From Staphylococcus delphini (GTDB taxonomy: Bacteria; Bacillota; Bacilli; Staphylococcales; Staphylococcaceae), in the NCBI RefSeq assembly GCF_900636325.1, contig NZ_LR134263.1:744001-808000 (forward strand): a stretch of DNA of 64,000 nt. The letters are read 5' to 3'. Under the pieces are notes generated by a model that saw only the letters and a program-made list of their open reading frames with translations, searched no databases and was not told where the DNA came from. This document shows positions 1-8,416 of this stretch, one piece after another. Position 1 is the stretch's first letter. The number at the start of each line of letters is the position of its first letter. A program made the position numbers and the translations under genes.

Positions 1-35
1 AAAAACCTATAAAGTGATTCAGGAGGTGAGTGGGT

Positions 36-938
36 ATGGTAATCGTCATAATCATACTCATGATAACGATTCTTGGTTTAGTATTTGTCTTAAAAAGAAC
101 AAATGCGATGGTAAAAGAAGAGATGCATAAAAGAATGGCAATCGAACAACAATATGAAAAGAAATTGGAGCAGAAAGAAACTGAGGTTGACACGCATATT
201 CAAACGTTGGAAAGTTATCAATTGAGTAAAGGTGAAATAGAAACAGATCTTAAACAGTTAGAGAAAAATTACATCCAATTAAAAGAGACACTTAACAAGC
301 ATAAGATTTTTTCAAATAATATCGGTGAAGTGATGGCATCAAGAGATTTGTCTCATATTTTTGAATCTTATAAATCTAGGGGGATAGTGAATCAATATCA
401 TATTATAGACAATATCCTTTTCAGTGACGAGAATGTAAGGCAAATCGATCATGTGGTGGTTTGTGATTATGGGATATTTATGATTGAAACAAAGACTTGG
501 AAAGGGGATATATTTTATAATACCAATAAGGAAGCATTGCAAGGGACACCATATAGATTTTTAGAGAAATACTTGTTTAATGATAAGTTTGAAAAAGCAT
601 ATAAAACTTTTGTACTTAAGTCTGATAAAGATGGTAAATTTGAAGTATTAGATTATGGTAACCCCTATCAACAAGTCAGACAGTCTATTTATAAGGTGTA
701 TCATTACTTCAACAAAAAGTATTATGTGAATGGATTAGTCTATTTTAATTATAAAGCGGAAGCAGACCATTATATTTTCTTTGATGGTTCAGAAGAAAAT
801 AATCCAATTAAAGCCGTTAATCAAATCGAACATTTGGTAGCGTACTTTGATGATAAAATTAAAAACAGCAAGAAATATATGAACGCGGATGATATCAACG
901 TAGTCGCAACAAAGTTAAAAGAAAATATGATGCTATAG
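36..938 (+). CDS. NERD-domain protein with N-terminal membrane anchor
   Basis: A 300-residue protein. I chose ATG 36 because AGGAGGTG lies 7 bases upstream; a GTG at 30 is also in frame. Residues 1-19 form one hydrophobic membrane segment, about 22-90 are charged and predicted coiled coil, and about 110-230 hold a nuclease-related (NERD) domain. Its core motif is visible as QIDHVVV (Asp138), then YGIFMIETKTWKG with Glu151 and Lys153, which resembles the D-ExK metal site of restriction-like nucleases. NERD proteins are thought to process nucleic acid, but few have been tested, so the substrate is unknown. It probably sits on the inner face of the membrane. It stands alone in an accessory region. 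Confidence 0.75.
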   Translation: MVIVIIILMITILGLVFVLKRTNAMVKEEMHKRMAIEQQYEKKLEQKETEVDTHIQTLESYQLSKGEIETDLKQLEKNYIQLKETLNKHKIFSNNIGEVMASRDLSHIFESYKSRGIVNQYHIIDNILFSDENVRQIDHVVVCDYGIFMIETKTWKGDIFYNTNKEALQGTPYRFLEKYLFNDKFEKAYKTFVLKSDKDGKFEVLDYGNPYQQVRQSIYKVYHYFNKKYYVNGLVYFNYKAEADHYIFFDGSEENNPIKAVNQIEHLVAYFDDKIKNSKKYMNADDINVVATKLKENMML

Positions 939-1157
939 GATAATGACTTATAACAGCCATAAAACAACATTTTCAAACCGCTATTGACAATCTGTTAATT
1001 TCATATTTTCCTCCAAGTTATAACAGTAGATATTCCTAATGTTAACCTCATTATAATAAATATGGAACTTTCTATATATTATTATGATAAACTAATTATA
1101 ATAATCAACTGAAAATTCTTTATAATAAAGTTGATATCATTTTAAGGTGTTGAGAAC

Positions 1158-1739
1158 ATGATAATAAAGTCCAAAGAAGAGTTGATAAATATTATTGAAT
1201 CTGATAAAAACATGATGGAAATCTTAAAGACAGCGTCATTACTTGATTTACCAGATTGGTGGATTAGTGCTGGTTTTATAAGAAATAAAATATGGGATGT
1301 TCTTCATGACTATAATATAAAGACTGAATATAACGATGTAGACGTTATTTACTATGATGTATTAAATATTCAAGAAAATACTGAAAAGATTTATGAAAAA
1401 GAGTTAAATAAATTAAACTCAGAGATACCTTGGTCGGTTAAAAATCAAGCAAGAATGCATTTAAGAAATGCGACAGATCCTTATAATTCATCTGTAGATG
1501 CTGTAAATCAATATCCTGAATGCCCAACTGCTATATGTATAAAGTTAGTAAATGATAAAATTGCTATTCATTATGATTACGATATTGAGGAATTATTTAA
1601 CGGTGTCGTTAGACCTACACCATACTTTGATAACAAAGAAAAAATAGACATATATTTAAAAAGAATTGAAGAGAAAGATTGGATTTCAAAATGGCCGAAG
1701 TTAGAAATTTATATACTATATGAGGTGACAAGTGGATAA
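1158..1739 (+). CDS. Nucleotidyltransferase-fold family protein
   Basis: A 193-residue protein resembling the bacterial nucleotidyltransferase family of Pfam Nucleotidyltransf_6 (COG3575). The segment PDWWISAGFIRNKIWD followed by YNDVDVIYYD matches the family's glycine-arginine and paired-aspartate active-site pattern; the aspartates would bind metal. The physiological substrate of the family is not established. ATG 1158 is preceded by AAGGTGTTGAG. The 3' end overlaps the next gene by 8 bases, which suggests translational coupling with the phosphotransferase-like gene behind it. Codon use is very AT-rich, in keeping with recent acquisition. Confidence 0.7.
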   Translation: MIIKSKEELINIIESDKNMMEILKTASLLDLPDWWISAGFIRNKIWDVLHDYNIKTEYNDVDVIYYDVLNIQENTEKIYEKELNKLNSEIPWSVKNQARMHLRNATDPYNSSVDAVNQYPECPTAICIKLVNDKIAIHYDYDIEELFNGVVRPTPYFDNKEKIDIYLKRIEEKDWISKWPKLEIYILYEVTSG

Positions 1740-2450
1740 GAATATTGCTTTAAGTGTACTGTCATTTATGAATGTCAGTGAAATAATTGATACACCACGT
1801 GAAATATTTGGTGGTCTTCTTCATAAAATGTACGAAGTAGAAACTGATCAAGGAATATATGCAATAAAGCGATTGAATGAAGAAATCATCTCACGACCTA
1901 AAGCGCCTAATAATTATATTCTCTCCGAAAGATTTTCTAGTTTTTCAAAAGAAAGTGGTATTGATGCTATCTGTGCAAAATATAATAATGATTTGCCTTG
2001 GACAATTGTTGATAACAAATATTATATGGTATTTGACTGGATTGAAGCCCGTTCGCTTGGTCAAGATGGAAATGAAGATAACCACTTAATAACTATTTCT
2101 AAATTACTATCAAAGTTACACCATTTAAATTATTAAAGTGATTTGAGTTCAAAGAGAATACAACACAATGGACTATCAAGAATTTGATCAGATAATTAAT
2201 AATGTATCAGTTAATGGGGGTGCGTGGGGGAAAGAAAGCAATATTCTAAAAGAAAATATTAAAAGTATGGATTGATTTATATAATCGCTCAACGAGTCAC
2301 CTATGTAATAAATAAATCATAAGTCATAGAAACCTTGATTCAAAAAATGTATTGTGGAAAGAAGGAATACCGTACATTATCGATTGGGAATCAACAGAAT
2401 GGATCTATGTCAAGAATACGGACACAGAAAAAAGAGAATTCTACCGCGCT
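1732..2450 (+). pseudogene. Aminoglycoside-phosphotransferase-like kinase, frameshifted remnant
   Basis: The first 134 codons (GTG 1732, RBS GAGGTGAC, stop at 2136) give the N-lobe of an APH/choline-kinase-fold protein. YAIKRLN carries the likely ATP-binding lysine, and YYMVFDWIEARSL matches the hinge. The rest survives only in other frames: around 2317-2350 the bases encode SHRNLDSKNV, resembling the catalytic HxDxxxxN loop, and around 2371-2400 they encode PYIIDWESTEW, resembling the metal-binding IDWE motif. Several stops and frame changes lie between, so the gene is dead. An insertion sequence begins just behind it. Its former substrate cannot be told. Confidence 0.75.
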
Positions 2451-2511
2451 TCGCTTGCTAGCCTAGCCCATCATGTACTTTTAAAAATCAAAAAGTACAT
2501 TCTGAGCTAGG

Positions 2512-3330
2512 TTATTTTGTTGCGTATTTCTTCTCAAATTCAATGGGGCTCATATCATTTAACGTTGAATGCACTCTTTTGGAATTGTAAAAAGTAAGGA
2601 TATACTCCACAATGCTAAACATCGCTTCATTCCTGGTTTTATAGTTCTGATGATGTATCAATTCCTTTTTGATGATACTATGAAAAGATTCTATACATGC
2701 GTTGTCGTAACAGTTTCCTTTACGACTCATGCTGCTCTGAATCCCTTTTTCACGTAGTAAATTTTGATATTCTATTGAGGCATATTGACTTCCTCGATCT
2801 GAGTGATGGATTAATCCCTCTTTAGGTTCTTGAATTGTATACGCTTTGTTTAAAGCTGACATCACAAGTTCTTTTGTCATACGAGCTGCCATCGCCCAGC
2901 CAATGATTCTACGAGAAAACAAGTCCATGACTGTAGCTAAATAGAGCCATCCTTCTTTTGTGTATACATACGTGATGTCAGCCACCCAAACACTGCCAAG
3001 TTGTGATACTTTAAACTGTTGATTCAATAAATTAGGGTAGACAGGAAGATGATGCTTTGAATGGGTCGTTGCCTTGTATTTCTTTTTTGTGATAGACCTT
3101 ATACCGAGCTCCTTCATCAATCTACTGACAGTTCTTTGGGTTACAGTATGGCCATGACTCCTCAGTATTTGTGTGATTTTGGGGCTTCCGTATCGCTTTT
3201 GACTCTTAATATAAATTTGATAAATATGCTTCTTCAAACCATCACGTTTTACTATACGCGCACTTGGCTTGCGATTTTTCCAATCATAATAACCCCTATT
3301 CGAAACACCAAGGACTTGGCACATCTTCAC
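2512..3330 (-). CDS. IS3-family OrfB (DDE integrase domain)
   Basis: A 272-residue reading counted from ATG 3330, but the frame is open back to the slippery site at 3411, so the functional product is probably OrfAB made by a -1 frameshift. The N-terminal HTH_21-like part reads KMCQVLGVSNRGYYDW. The rve integrase core carries the catalytic triad: Asp in VWVADITYV, Asp in IHHSDRGSQYA, and Glu in NACIESFHSIIKKEL. The spacing and the following lysine fit the IS150 group. It cuts and joins DNA during transposition of its own element. No internal stop or missing catalytic residue is seen. Confidence 0.88.
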   Translation of the reverse strand: MKMCQVLGVSNRGYYDWKNRKPSARIVKRDGLKKHIYQIYIKSQKRYGSPKITQILRSHGHTVTQRTVSRLMKELGIRSITKKKYKATTHSKHHLPVYPNLLNQQFKVSQLGSVWVADITYVYTKEGWLYLATVMDLFSRRIIGWAMAARMTKELVMSALNKAYTIQEPKEGLIHHSDRGSQYASIEYQNLLREKGIQSSMSRKGNCYDNACIESFHSIIKKELIHHQNYKTRNEAMFSIVEYILTFYNSKRVHSTLNDMSPIEFEKKYATK

Positions 3331-3371
3331 AAAACGAAGTTCATGTCGGTGTTCATAAATAAACCTGTATA

Positions 3372-3659
3372 TTACTTCTGGTCTTTGGCAAAGATGTGCA
3401 TAGCCTTTTTTAAGATTTTATTCTCTTCTTCTAAATCTCTTAATCGCTTTTCTAAATCTGCTTCTGCTTGTTTATTTGACGTACGTTTACCGCTACCGAC
3501 AAAACCTTTTTCACCGTCTTTACGGTATATACTCAGCCATCTTGTTAACGTTTGAATAGGAATATCTAGATCTCTAGAAACTTCTGAGGCACGTCTCCCT
3601 GATTCGACTAATTGAATTGCTTCCATTTTAAAGCTATGATCGTATTTTCTTCTCGCCAT
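3372..3659 (-). CDS. IS3-family OrfA (helix-turn-helix subunit of transposase)
   Basis: A 95-residue protein starting MARRKYDHSFKMEAIQL, with RBS GATAGGAGTG before ATG 3659; an upstream in-frame start at 3698 lacks a better RBS. Residues about 5-55 are a helix-turn-helix that would bind the IS ends (ASEVSRDLDIPIQTLTRWL). The C-terminus LEKRLRDLEEENKILKKA is a leucine-zipper-like coiled coil used for multimerisation in this family. The gene ends just past an A6G slippery run, from which the ribosome can shift into orfB to make the fused OrfAB transposase. Confidence 0.85.
   Translation of the reverse strand: MARRKYDHSFKMEAIQLVESGRRASEVSRDLDIPIQTLTRWLSIYRKDGEKGFVGSGKRTSNKQAEADLEKRLRDLEEENKILKKAMHIFAKDQK
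3405..3411 (-). other. Programmed -1 frameshift slippery site (A6G)
   Basis: On the minus strand the sequence reads AAAAAAG inside the 3' end of orfA. Shifting -1 here moves the ribosome from LKKAMHIF into KKGYAHLCQRPEVIYRF, which joins without a stop to the start of OrfB. IS3-family elements commonly use exactly this A6G heptamer. Confidence 0.75.
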
Positions 3660-3750
3660 CACTGACACTCCTATCAATTGATTTCTTTTATTATACATGA
3701 AATTCTTATCAATTTACCGTGTCCATTTCTTAGTCTAGCATCAAATCCTC

Positions 3751-4560
3751 CTAAGATCCTTTTTGAGATTGTTTATTTATAATCGCTTGTATATATAGCG
3801 CTAAAAGTAGTTCTGAACAACAGTGACTGCTAGTAAGTGTAATAGTATGCTTTTCTCCACGTTTTATTGTACTCTTATTTTTAGAGAAATCAAAAAAACT
3901 TCTATTTGCTTGGAAAACTATTTTATTTTTAATATCTGAAATTGTAGTTTGAGTACTCATATAAGCGTTATTGAATGAATACTGTTCATTATCAGATTTA
4001 AAAATATAAGGTAATTGTTGCTTAATACCTTTCTCTTTGAAAAGTTTCCTCATTTCAAAAATACCTATAAATTTACCATTTAAGTACACATTATATTTAT
4101 ATCTAAGTGAAAAAGCATTTTGTGGAATAATTTTAACTTCATTATTTTCAGAAGTTAGATATGTACTATATATAGGATAAAAGCCAAATAAGCTCACAAA
4201 TTTATGCATTTTATTAAAATATGTTGGAGTATATGTTATATTTTCAAATCCATATACAGGAACTACTTGATTATCAACTATATACAATGGAGATTGAAAA
4301 AAATATTCATTCGATTTTAAGTTTAAATCATCATTTCCAATCAATTCATATGTAGAATATCTTTTTTGTAAATATTTTCTGAACAAAAGTATTAGTACAA
4401 TAATAAATGTAATTCCCCAAAATAGTAACCATGATAACCACAATGGAATATTTAGAATTGTACCCGTATCTAATAAAACTGAAATTGTATTAATAATACT
4501 AAATACTAACAAAGTTATCCATATAAGTGTTTCTCTAATCATTGCCAATGGTAATACCAT
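3751..4560 (-). CDS. Hypothetical membrane protein, possibly tubby-C-terminal-like
   Basis: A 269-residue protein (from ATG 4560; the start is uncertain because AGGG abuts it and a TTG at 4548 or ATG at 4542 is also possible). Two hydrophobic segments lie at about residues 8-30 and 38-62, and the rest is a soluble beta-rich domain. The C-terminal part (YNVYLNGKFIGIFEMRKL, and a final hydrophobic helix near LLLALYIQAII) recalls staphylococcal proteins annotated as tubby C-terminal domain-like. I cannot prove that from sequence alone. No partner gene is adjacent; the IS element lies just downstream. Function unknown. Confidence 0.55.
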   Translation of the reverse strand: MVLPLAMIRETLIWITLLVFSIINTISVLLDTGTILNIPLWLSWLLFWGITFIIVLILLFRKYLQKRYSTYELIGNDDLNLKSNEYFFQSPLYIVDNQVVPVYGFENITYTPTYFNKMHKFVSLFGFYPIYSTYLTSENNEVKIIPQNAFSLRYKYNVYLNGKFIGIFEMRKLFKEKGIKQQLPYIFKSDNEQYSFNNAYMSTQTTISDIKNKIVFQANRSFFDFSKNKSTIKRGEKHTITLTSSHCCSELLLALYIQAIINKQSQKGS

Positions 4561-4654
4561 CCCTATACTTATTTAATTTAAAATAAGTATGATTTTGAAT
4601 GTTTTCAAAACCATACTTATCAAAATCTATCAATATTATAAATAGTAGAAAAAC

Positions 4655-4870
4655 TTAAAGCAATGATGAATATTCCCAAAGTGCTGTAGCAACATCTACA
4701 ACTTTAGCTTGTGGTGTAAATAACTAGCAATAAATCTAGCCAAATCAGATATAACACCTGCAATATCCGTCCATGCAAAACCATCAGATGCATTAGCTAT
4801 GGCTTTTATTTTGATTGTTAATGAATTTACTAATCCTCCAACATCTGTATCTGGTGCAAACCTTTTGATC
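4655..4870 (-). pseudogene. Frameshifted remnant of an unidentified small protein
   Basis: On the minus strand two frames join into a plausible protein tail: VGGLVNSLTIKIKAIANAS and DGFAWTDIAGVISDLARFIA in one frame, then LFTPQAKVVDVATALWEYSS and LL-stop in another, with a one-base shift near 4722. The composition (Ala/Ile/Val-rich, amphipathic) looks like real coding sequence rather than noise. I do not recognise the family. No intact start is seen upstream. Confidence 0.4.
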
Positions 4871-5074
4871 AAATCTGATAGTCTTTATAATTTTATAACA
4901 TTGATAATACCCTTTAAACTTTTATCTTGATATAATTATAAATATCAGAAGATTAAAATGTTTATCAAGATTTAAATACTTATATTTATCTCAGTTGAAG
5001 TTTTATTATTTGATACTTAATTGATGATTCTTAAATAGGTACAATACTTGATATATAAGTAGGGAGATTTGTTT

Positions 5075-5442
5075 TTGAAAAATAATGGGGTTAGAAGTTT
5101 ATATAATACTATTTTTGAGGCTTTCATTATTTAGATAGTGGTTTTGCACCTGTTGCAGTTGCAATACACATCGTTTATTTTGATTCAAATGATGTTTTGA
5201 GAATTAAGCATTTTGTTTCAGAATCAAATGATGATAATTCAGATCCAGCCGGAAAATTTCGAGAAGCGCTTGAAAAATTAATCAATTGGGCGGAGACAAC
5301 AACAGCATTAAACCATTCAGATGCTTTGAAACAATTTCAAGTGTTGTGGAATGAAAAAAGGTATCCTGGATTAGGTTTTACAAAGAAGTTGTCAATTATG
5401 CATCACTTAGAAATTATGGACAAGTATTTGAGTAGAAGGTGA
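5075..5442 (+). pseudogene. Small hypothetical protein (~121 aa), one frameshift
   Basis: A TTG start at 5075 has RBS AGGGAGA. The frame reads LKNNGVRSLYNTIFEAF and then hits a stop, but one base more near 5120 would continue into HYLDSGFAPVAVAIHIVYF and on through NWAETTTALNHSDALKQFQ to the stop at 5442. The long open part alone covers codons 5197-5442. I read it as a protein of about 121 residues broken by a single indel, probably in a T run. Its stop overlaps the start of the RES/HEPN-like remnant, so the two were an operon. Function unknown; a partner or antidote role is only a guess. Confidence 0.5.
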
Positions 5443-5680
5443 AGTCATTGAAATTTTGTGAAGAATGTTTTTCTAATATTGAAATTCAAGCCATTATCAA
5501 ATCGTTTGGTACAGTCGGTCACTGTGATATTAATAGAAATCACACAAACGTTCAATACAGTTGATAATGCAGTATTAAATGTTTTGAATCATTGTAAATA
5601 GATAGTTGAACCAGTTACTCGTATTTTATCTTCTGCTTCACAAGCCACTTTATACCGCCTAAGAATACTGTAATGAACTA
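5439..5680 (+). pseudogene. Remnant of a RES-domain protein (HEPN/RES N-terminal domain type)
   Basis: A GTG at 5439 overlaps the preceding stop (GTGA). It begins VKSLKFCEECFSNIEIQAII then KSFGTVGHCDINRN and stops at 5564. The CxxC...GHCD pattern resembles the zinc-ribbon-like N-terminus (HEPN/RES NTD1) found before RES domains, which in characterised cases degrade NAD+; the last zinc cysteine is replaced by Asn. Beyond the stop, another frame gives DNAVLNVLNHCK and PVTRILSSASQATLYR, the latter possibly the start of the RES domain. Nothing more of the domain is visible. The family call rests on pattern memory. Confidence 0.45.
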
Positions 5681-6033
5681 CTCCCCCTAAAAAGCTATAA
5701 AATAGAATTATATTTAAGAGATGAATAAGGAAATGACAACTTCTTGCGGTTTGATCCTCCCGAGTGATTAAAATGTTGTTCTCTTTTTCGAACTGGTTTT
5801 CACTAAAAAGATTGAATTTTCTGTTTGTTTATGTAAGATATAATTGTCGGAATGTAAGGGGTGATGGTACCGTACCAAACACATCAACCTAAACTGTCAT
5901 ATAAAACGAAAGCATTTGTGCTGGAAATAACTAAGCACTTGTGTAGAAAGCTATAACAACAGCAGTGGAGAAACAAGGCGATTGTTCAATCAATGAAATT
6001 TAACAGAAAATAGGACATTTAATAGGGGATATC
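5681..6033. other. Non-coding decayed stretch
   Basis: There is no intact gene here. Around 5873-5945 the plus strand reads VPYQTHQPKLSYKTKAFVLE and then stops, which looks like the start of some lost gene that I cannot identify. The rest is AT-rich and has no clear structure. Confidence 0.4.
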
Positions 6034-7194
6034 ATGAATAAAAGTATCATTATATATCTGATTTCGTATGCTTTGATTATATTAGGGAACAGTGCAACAT
6101 TTGTGGCGGTTTATTGGATTATTGGGGAAAAATCAACTTATTCTACTTTGGCTCTCATCGTTTCAATCGTCTTTTTCATTCGATTTTTGACGTCTAGAGT
6201 GATTACCAACAAAATTGATTTATTTAATCATGTGAAATTATATAGCAATTTGTTTATTACAAGAATATGCATTTTGATTATCGCTTTATTTTCACTGAAA
6301 TATTTTGATGATGTATGGACGGTCTGTCTACTAACGATTGTTTTGAACTGTTTAGACGTGGTCAGCGGTTCTATTACACCGAAATTCATTAAGAGTTTTG
6401 GAGAAAAGCAAATTGTTACATTGAATTCATATTTATCTATTGTTGAAAAAGTGCTCTATGTGTTAGGAATGTCAATCGGCTCATTTTTAATTGCAAGGAC
6501 AGGAATTGATAAGATCATCTATATTGAGTTAGTCATGTATGCGATCAGTTTAGTCTTCATATTATCGATATCAAAAGATTTGGTCCACAAATTTGAAAAG
6601 GTGGCTGAGCAAGAAGAGAACGTGGCTTACGATACTTCTATTGTGAATTACATTTTGATGATAGCGATTGCGGCAAATATTATGATTACACCCTATACGA
6701 CACTCATTATCCCGTATATTAGAGAAAATATTAGTGCCAATCCTGATATTTTTACAGCAACTGAAATATTGATGATGGTTGGTGGCGTGTTAACAGGGAT
6801 ATTGACCTCGAAATATTTAAAACTGGATTCGTATCAATCGGACAAGTTATTTGTAGTGAGCGCGATATCTCAAGGTATTTTGATTATATTGCTTTCGTAT
6901 AATTCGAGTATGATCCTATATTTCATTGTCATGTTTCTTCTAGGGGCTTGCATTACGGCATTTAACATTCCATTTTCAATTATTTTACAAAGCAAAGTAC
7001 CTATCAAAGCTATTGGCAAAGCAAAATCTCATATTATCAGTATATCGACCATTTTTTCAGCCATTTCATATGTGTTATCGTCGTTTTTAGTTAAATACAT
7101 GGACATTTCTCATGTCTACCTTATTTTTCCGATATTAGGTTTGTTGACATTGGCGGTTTATAAGTTTAGAGGCAAGATTAAATTTGGAATGTAA
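6034..7194 (+). CDS. MFS permease, substrate unknown
   Basis: A 386-residue protein with about 12 hydrophobic segments and a central charged loop near residues 185-200 (HKFEKVAEQEENVAYD), the layout of a major facilitator superfamily transporter. It would move a small molecule across the cytoplasmic membrane using the proton gradient. No substrate-defining motif is evident; its size and N-terminus (LISYALIILGNSATFVAVYW) resemble MFS proteins found beside peptide or antibiotic clusters, but no such cluster is present. ATG 6034 follows AGGGGATATC. A terminator lies about 120 bases downstream. Confidence 0.75.
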   Translation: MNKSIIIYLISYALIILGNSATFVAVYWIIGEKSTYSTLALIVSIVFFIRFLTSRVITNKIDLFNHVKLYSNLFITRICILIIALFSLKYFDDVWTVCLLTIVLNCLDVVSGSITPKFIKSFGEKQIVTLNSYLSIVEKVLYVLGMSIGSFLIARTGIDKIIYIELVMYAISLVFILSISKDLVHKFEKVAEQEENVAYDTSIVNYILMIAIAANIMITPYTTLIIPYIRENISANPDIFTATEILMMVGGVLTGILTSKYLKLDSYQSDKLFVVSAISQGILIILLSYNSSMILYFIVMFLLGACITAFNIPFSIILQSKVPIKAIGKAKSHIISISTIFSAISYVLSSFLVKYMDISHVYLIFPILGLLTLAVYKFRGKIKFGM

Positions 7195-7311
7195 AAATGG
7201 TTGCGTGTGTATGTTGGATGGTAGAAAAATGTATTTGTTTTAAATGATGTGAAAAGCCTAATATAAGGATTAATTGCTGAAACACAAATCATTGAATGAT
7301 GACATCAAAAG

Positions 7312-7339
7312 CCAAGACTTTAAACAGGTCTTGGTTTTT
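7312..7339 (+). terminator. Rho-independent terminator after the MFS gene
   Basis: A 7-bp stem CCAAGAC/GTCTTGG with a 9-base loop is followed by TTTTT. Confidence 0.75.
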
Positions 7340-7505
7340 GATATGTTTTTAAAATCCGTAAATGCTATGACTAGAGCTGATTCAGGTATCCATTTCAACT
7401 TTATTTGTATTTTACAATAGCAATTAATAAAAATGTTGTTAGTTCCAAATGTAAAATTAACAACTTTATGATTCTTTTTGAACTAACTATTAAAGGAGGT
7501 CTGCT

Positions 7506-7650
7506 ATGAATGATTTTTTCTCTTTAACATTGTCGCTGTATAGGCCATATGTTAAAAAATTAGAACTTATTTTGAATGAACACAGCTTGAATCTTGCACG
7601 ATGGCTTGTGTTAAAAGATATCGGCTATCATCAACCGATTGCATTGGTGG
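7506..7650 (+). pseudogene. MarR-family regulator, N-terminal fragment
   Basis: ATG 7506 has a strong RBS (AAAGGAGGTC). It encodes MNDFFSLTLSLYRPYVKKLE and then LARWLVLKDIGYHQPIALV, which resembles the start of a staphylococcal MarR-type winged-helix regulator. The reading then runs into carboxylesterase DNA and stops at 7673. The DNA-binding wing and dimerisation helices are absent, so it cannot be functional. The junction falls near the bases TTGGTGG. Confidence 0.6.
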
Positions 7651-8352
7651 GGATCCTAATCATATCACTGTAGGCGGGCAGTCAGCAGGTGCATGGTATA
7701 CAGTGGCTTTGCTAGGTCATGTTGATGCGCATCATTTGTTAAACATAGCCCTCCTCGCAAGCTTTCCAGGTCGAATCAAGCCATTAACTGCGCGCAGTTC
7801 ACAACAGTTGTCTGCGCAATTACAAGACTATTTAGCACCCAAAACAATGGCAACTGCAACAACCCAAGAGATTTTAGATGCACAAAATCAAGTGATGGCA
7901 CACCTTCCACATCACCAATCCAGTCGCATTCCTACAAGCTTTATTCCCATTGAAAGCACACAATTATCCAAAGATTTGATTGATCAGGCAAGTAGAAGTG
8001 TCAGGGGGGGAACAAAGATGTGATCGCTTGGGTGACTCGAAATGAAATGAATGCATTTAAGCCACATGGTCATATCCCAGGTGAACTTGAGAAGATGAGG
8101 ATTGCAGAATTTGAACAACCGACAATAGCATTATTACAGCAATTTGAAAATCAAGGCAGTGACGTTCACTTTCAAATCATTGACGGGGGAAATGACAGAC
8201 TTGGCGCGCCGCATTGTTTCGATTTACCACTCTTATTTGGAAACTTTGAACAATGGTCAAATGCCCCGATGCTTGAAGGCGCAAAAGATCAAAAATTAAA
8301 AGCAGTCTCAAGACAATTACAACAACACGTCGCGCAATTGATGAGGGCGTGA
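7644..8352 (+). pseudogene. Carboxylesterase (type B / p-nitrobenzyl esterase-like), truncated and frameshifted
   Basis: The 5' half is missing. What remains starts at GGDPNHITVGGQSAGAW, the nucleophile elbow of the alpha/beta-hydrolase fold (GxSxG, here GQSAG), and runs to GAPHCFDLPLLFGNFEQW, which carries the catalytic histidine. A frame change at a run of seven G's (8004-8010) separates the two halves; five or eight G's would restore the frame through GGNKDVIAW. Without the N-terminal half the enzyme cannot fold. It lies directly before the CRISPR locus and shares a deletion scar with the MarR fragment. Confidence 0.75.
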
Positions 8353-8362
8353 TGTCGAATGC

Positions 8363-8412
8363 AATCACAAAACATGTTTTAGCACAGGTTAAGACGTGTT
8401 TTGTGATTTTTT
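8363..8412 (+). terminator. Long terminator hairpin after the esterase remnant
   Basis: The arms AATCACAAAACATGTTTTA and TAAGACGTGTTTTGTGATT pair over about 19 bp with two wobbles, followed by TTTTTT. It could also stop transcripts arriving from the tracrRNA side. Confidence 0.8.
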
Positions 8413-8416
8413 ATTG

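Larger units (their letters stand above)
2456..3740 (-). mobile_element. IS3-family (IS150-group) insertion sequence
   Basis: An element of about 1,285 bp holding orfA and orfB on the minus strand. I place its ends at imperfect inverted repeats: TGCTAGCCTAGCCCAT at 2456 on the plus strand and TGCTAGACTAAGAAAT reading from 3740 on the minus strand. I see no matching direct repeat beside these ends, so the exact boundaries are provisional or the flank has been rearranged. It separates the phosphotransferase remnant from a membrane-protein gene. Both transposase frames look intact. Confidence 0.75.

Noticed and set aside
8376..8385. GTTTTAGCAC, the first ten bases of the CRISPR repeat, occurs here and again at 62431-62440 outside the array.
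   Set aside because: Both copies lie inside ordinary hairpins, have no further match to the repeat, and one or two such hits are not surprising in AT-rich DNA of this length.
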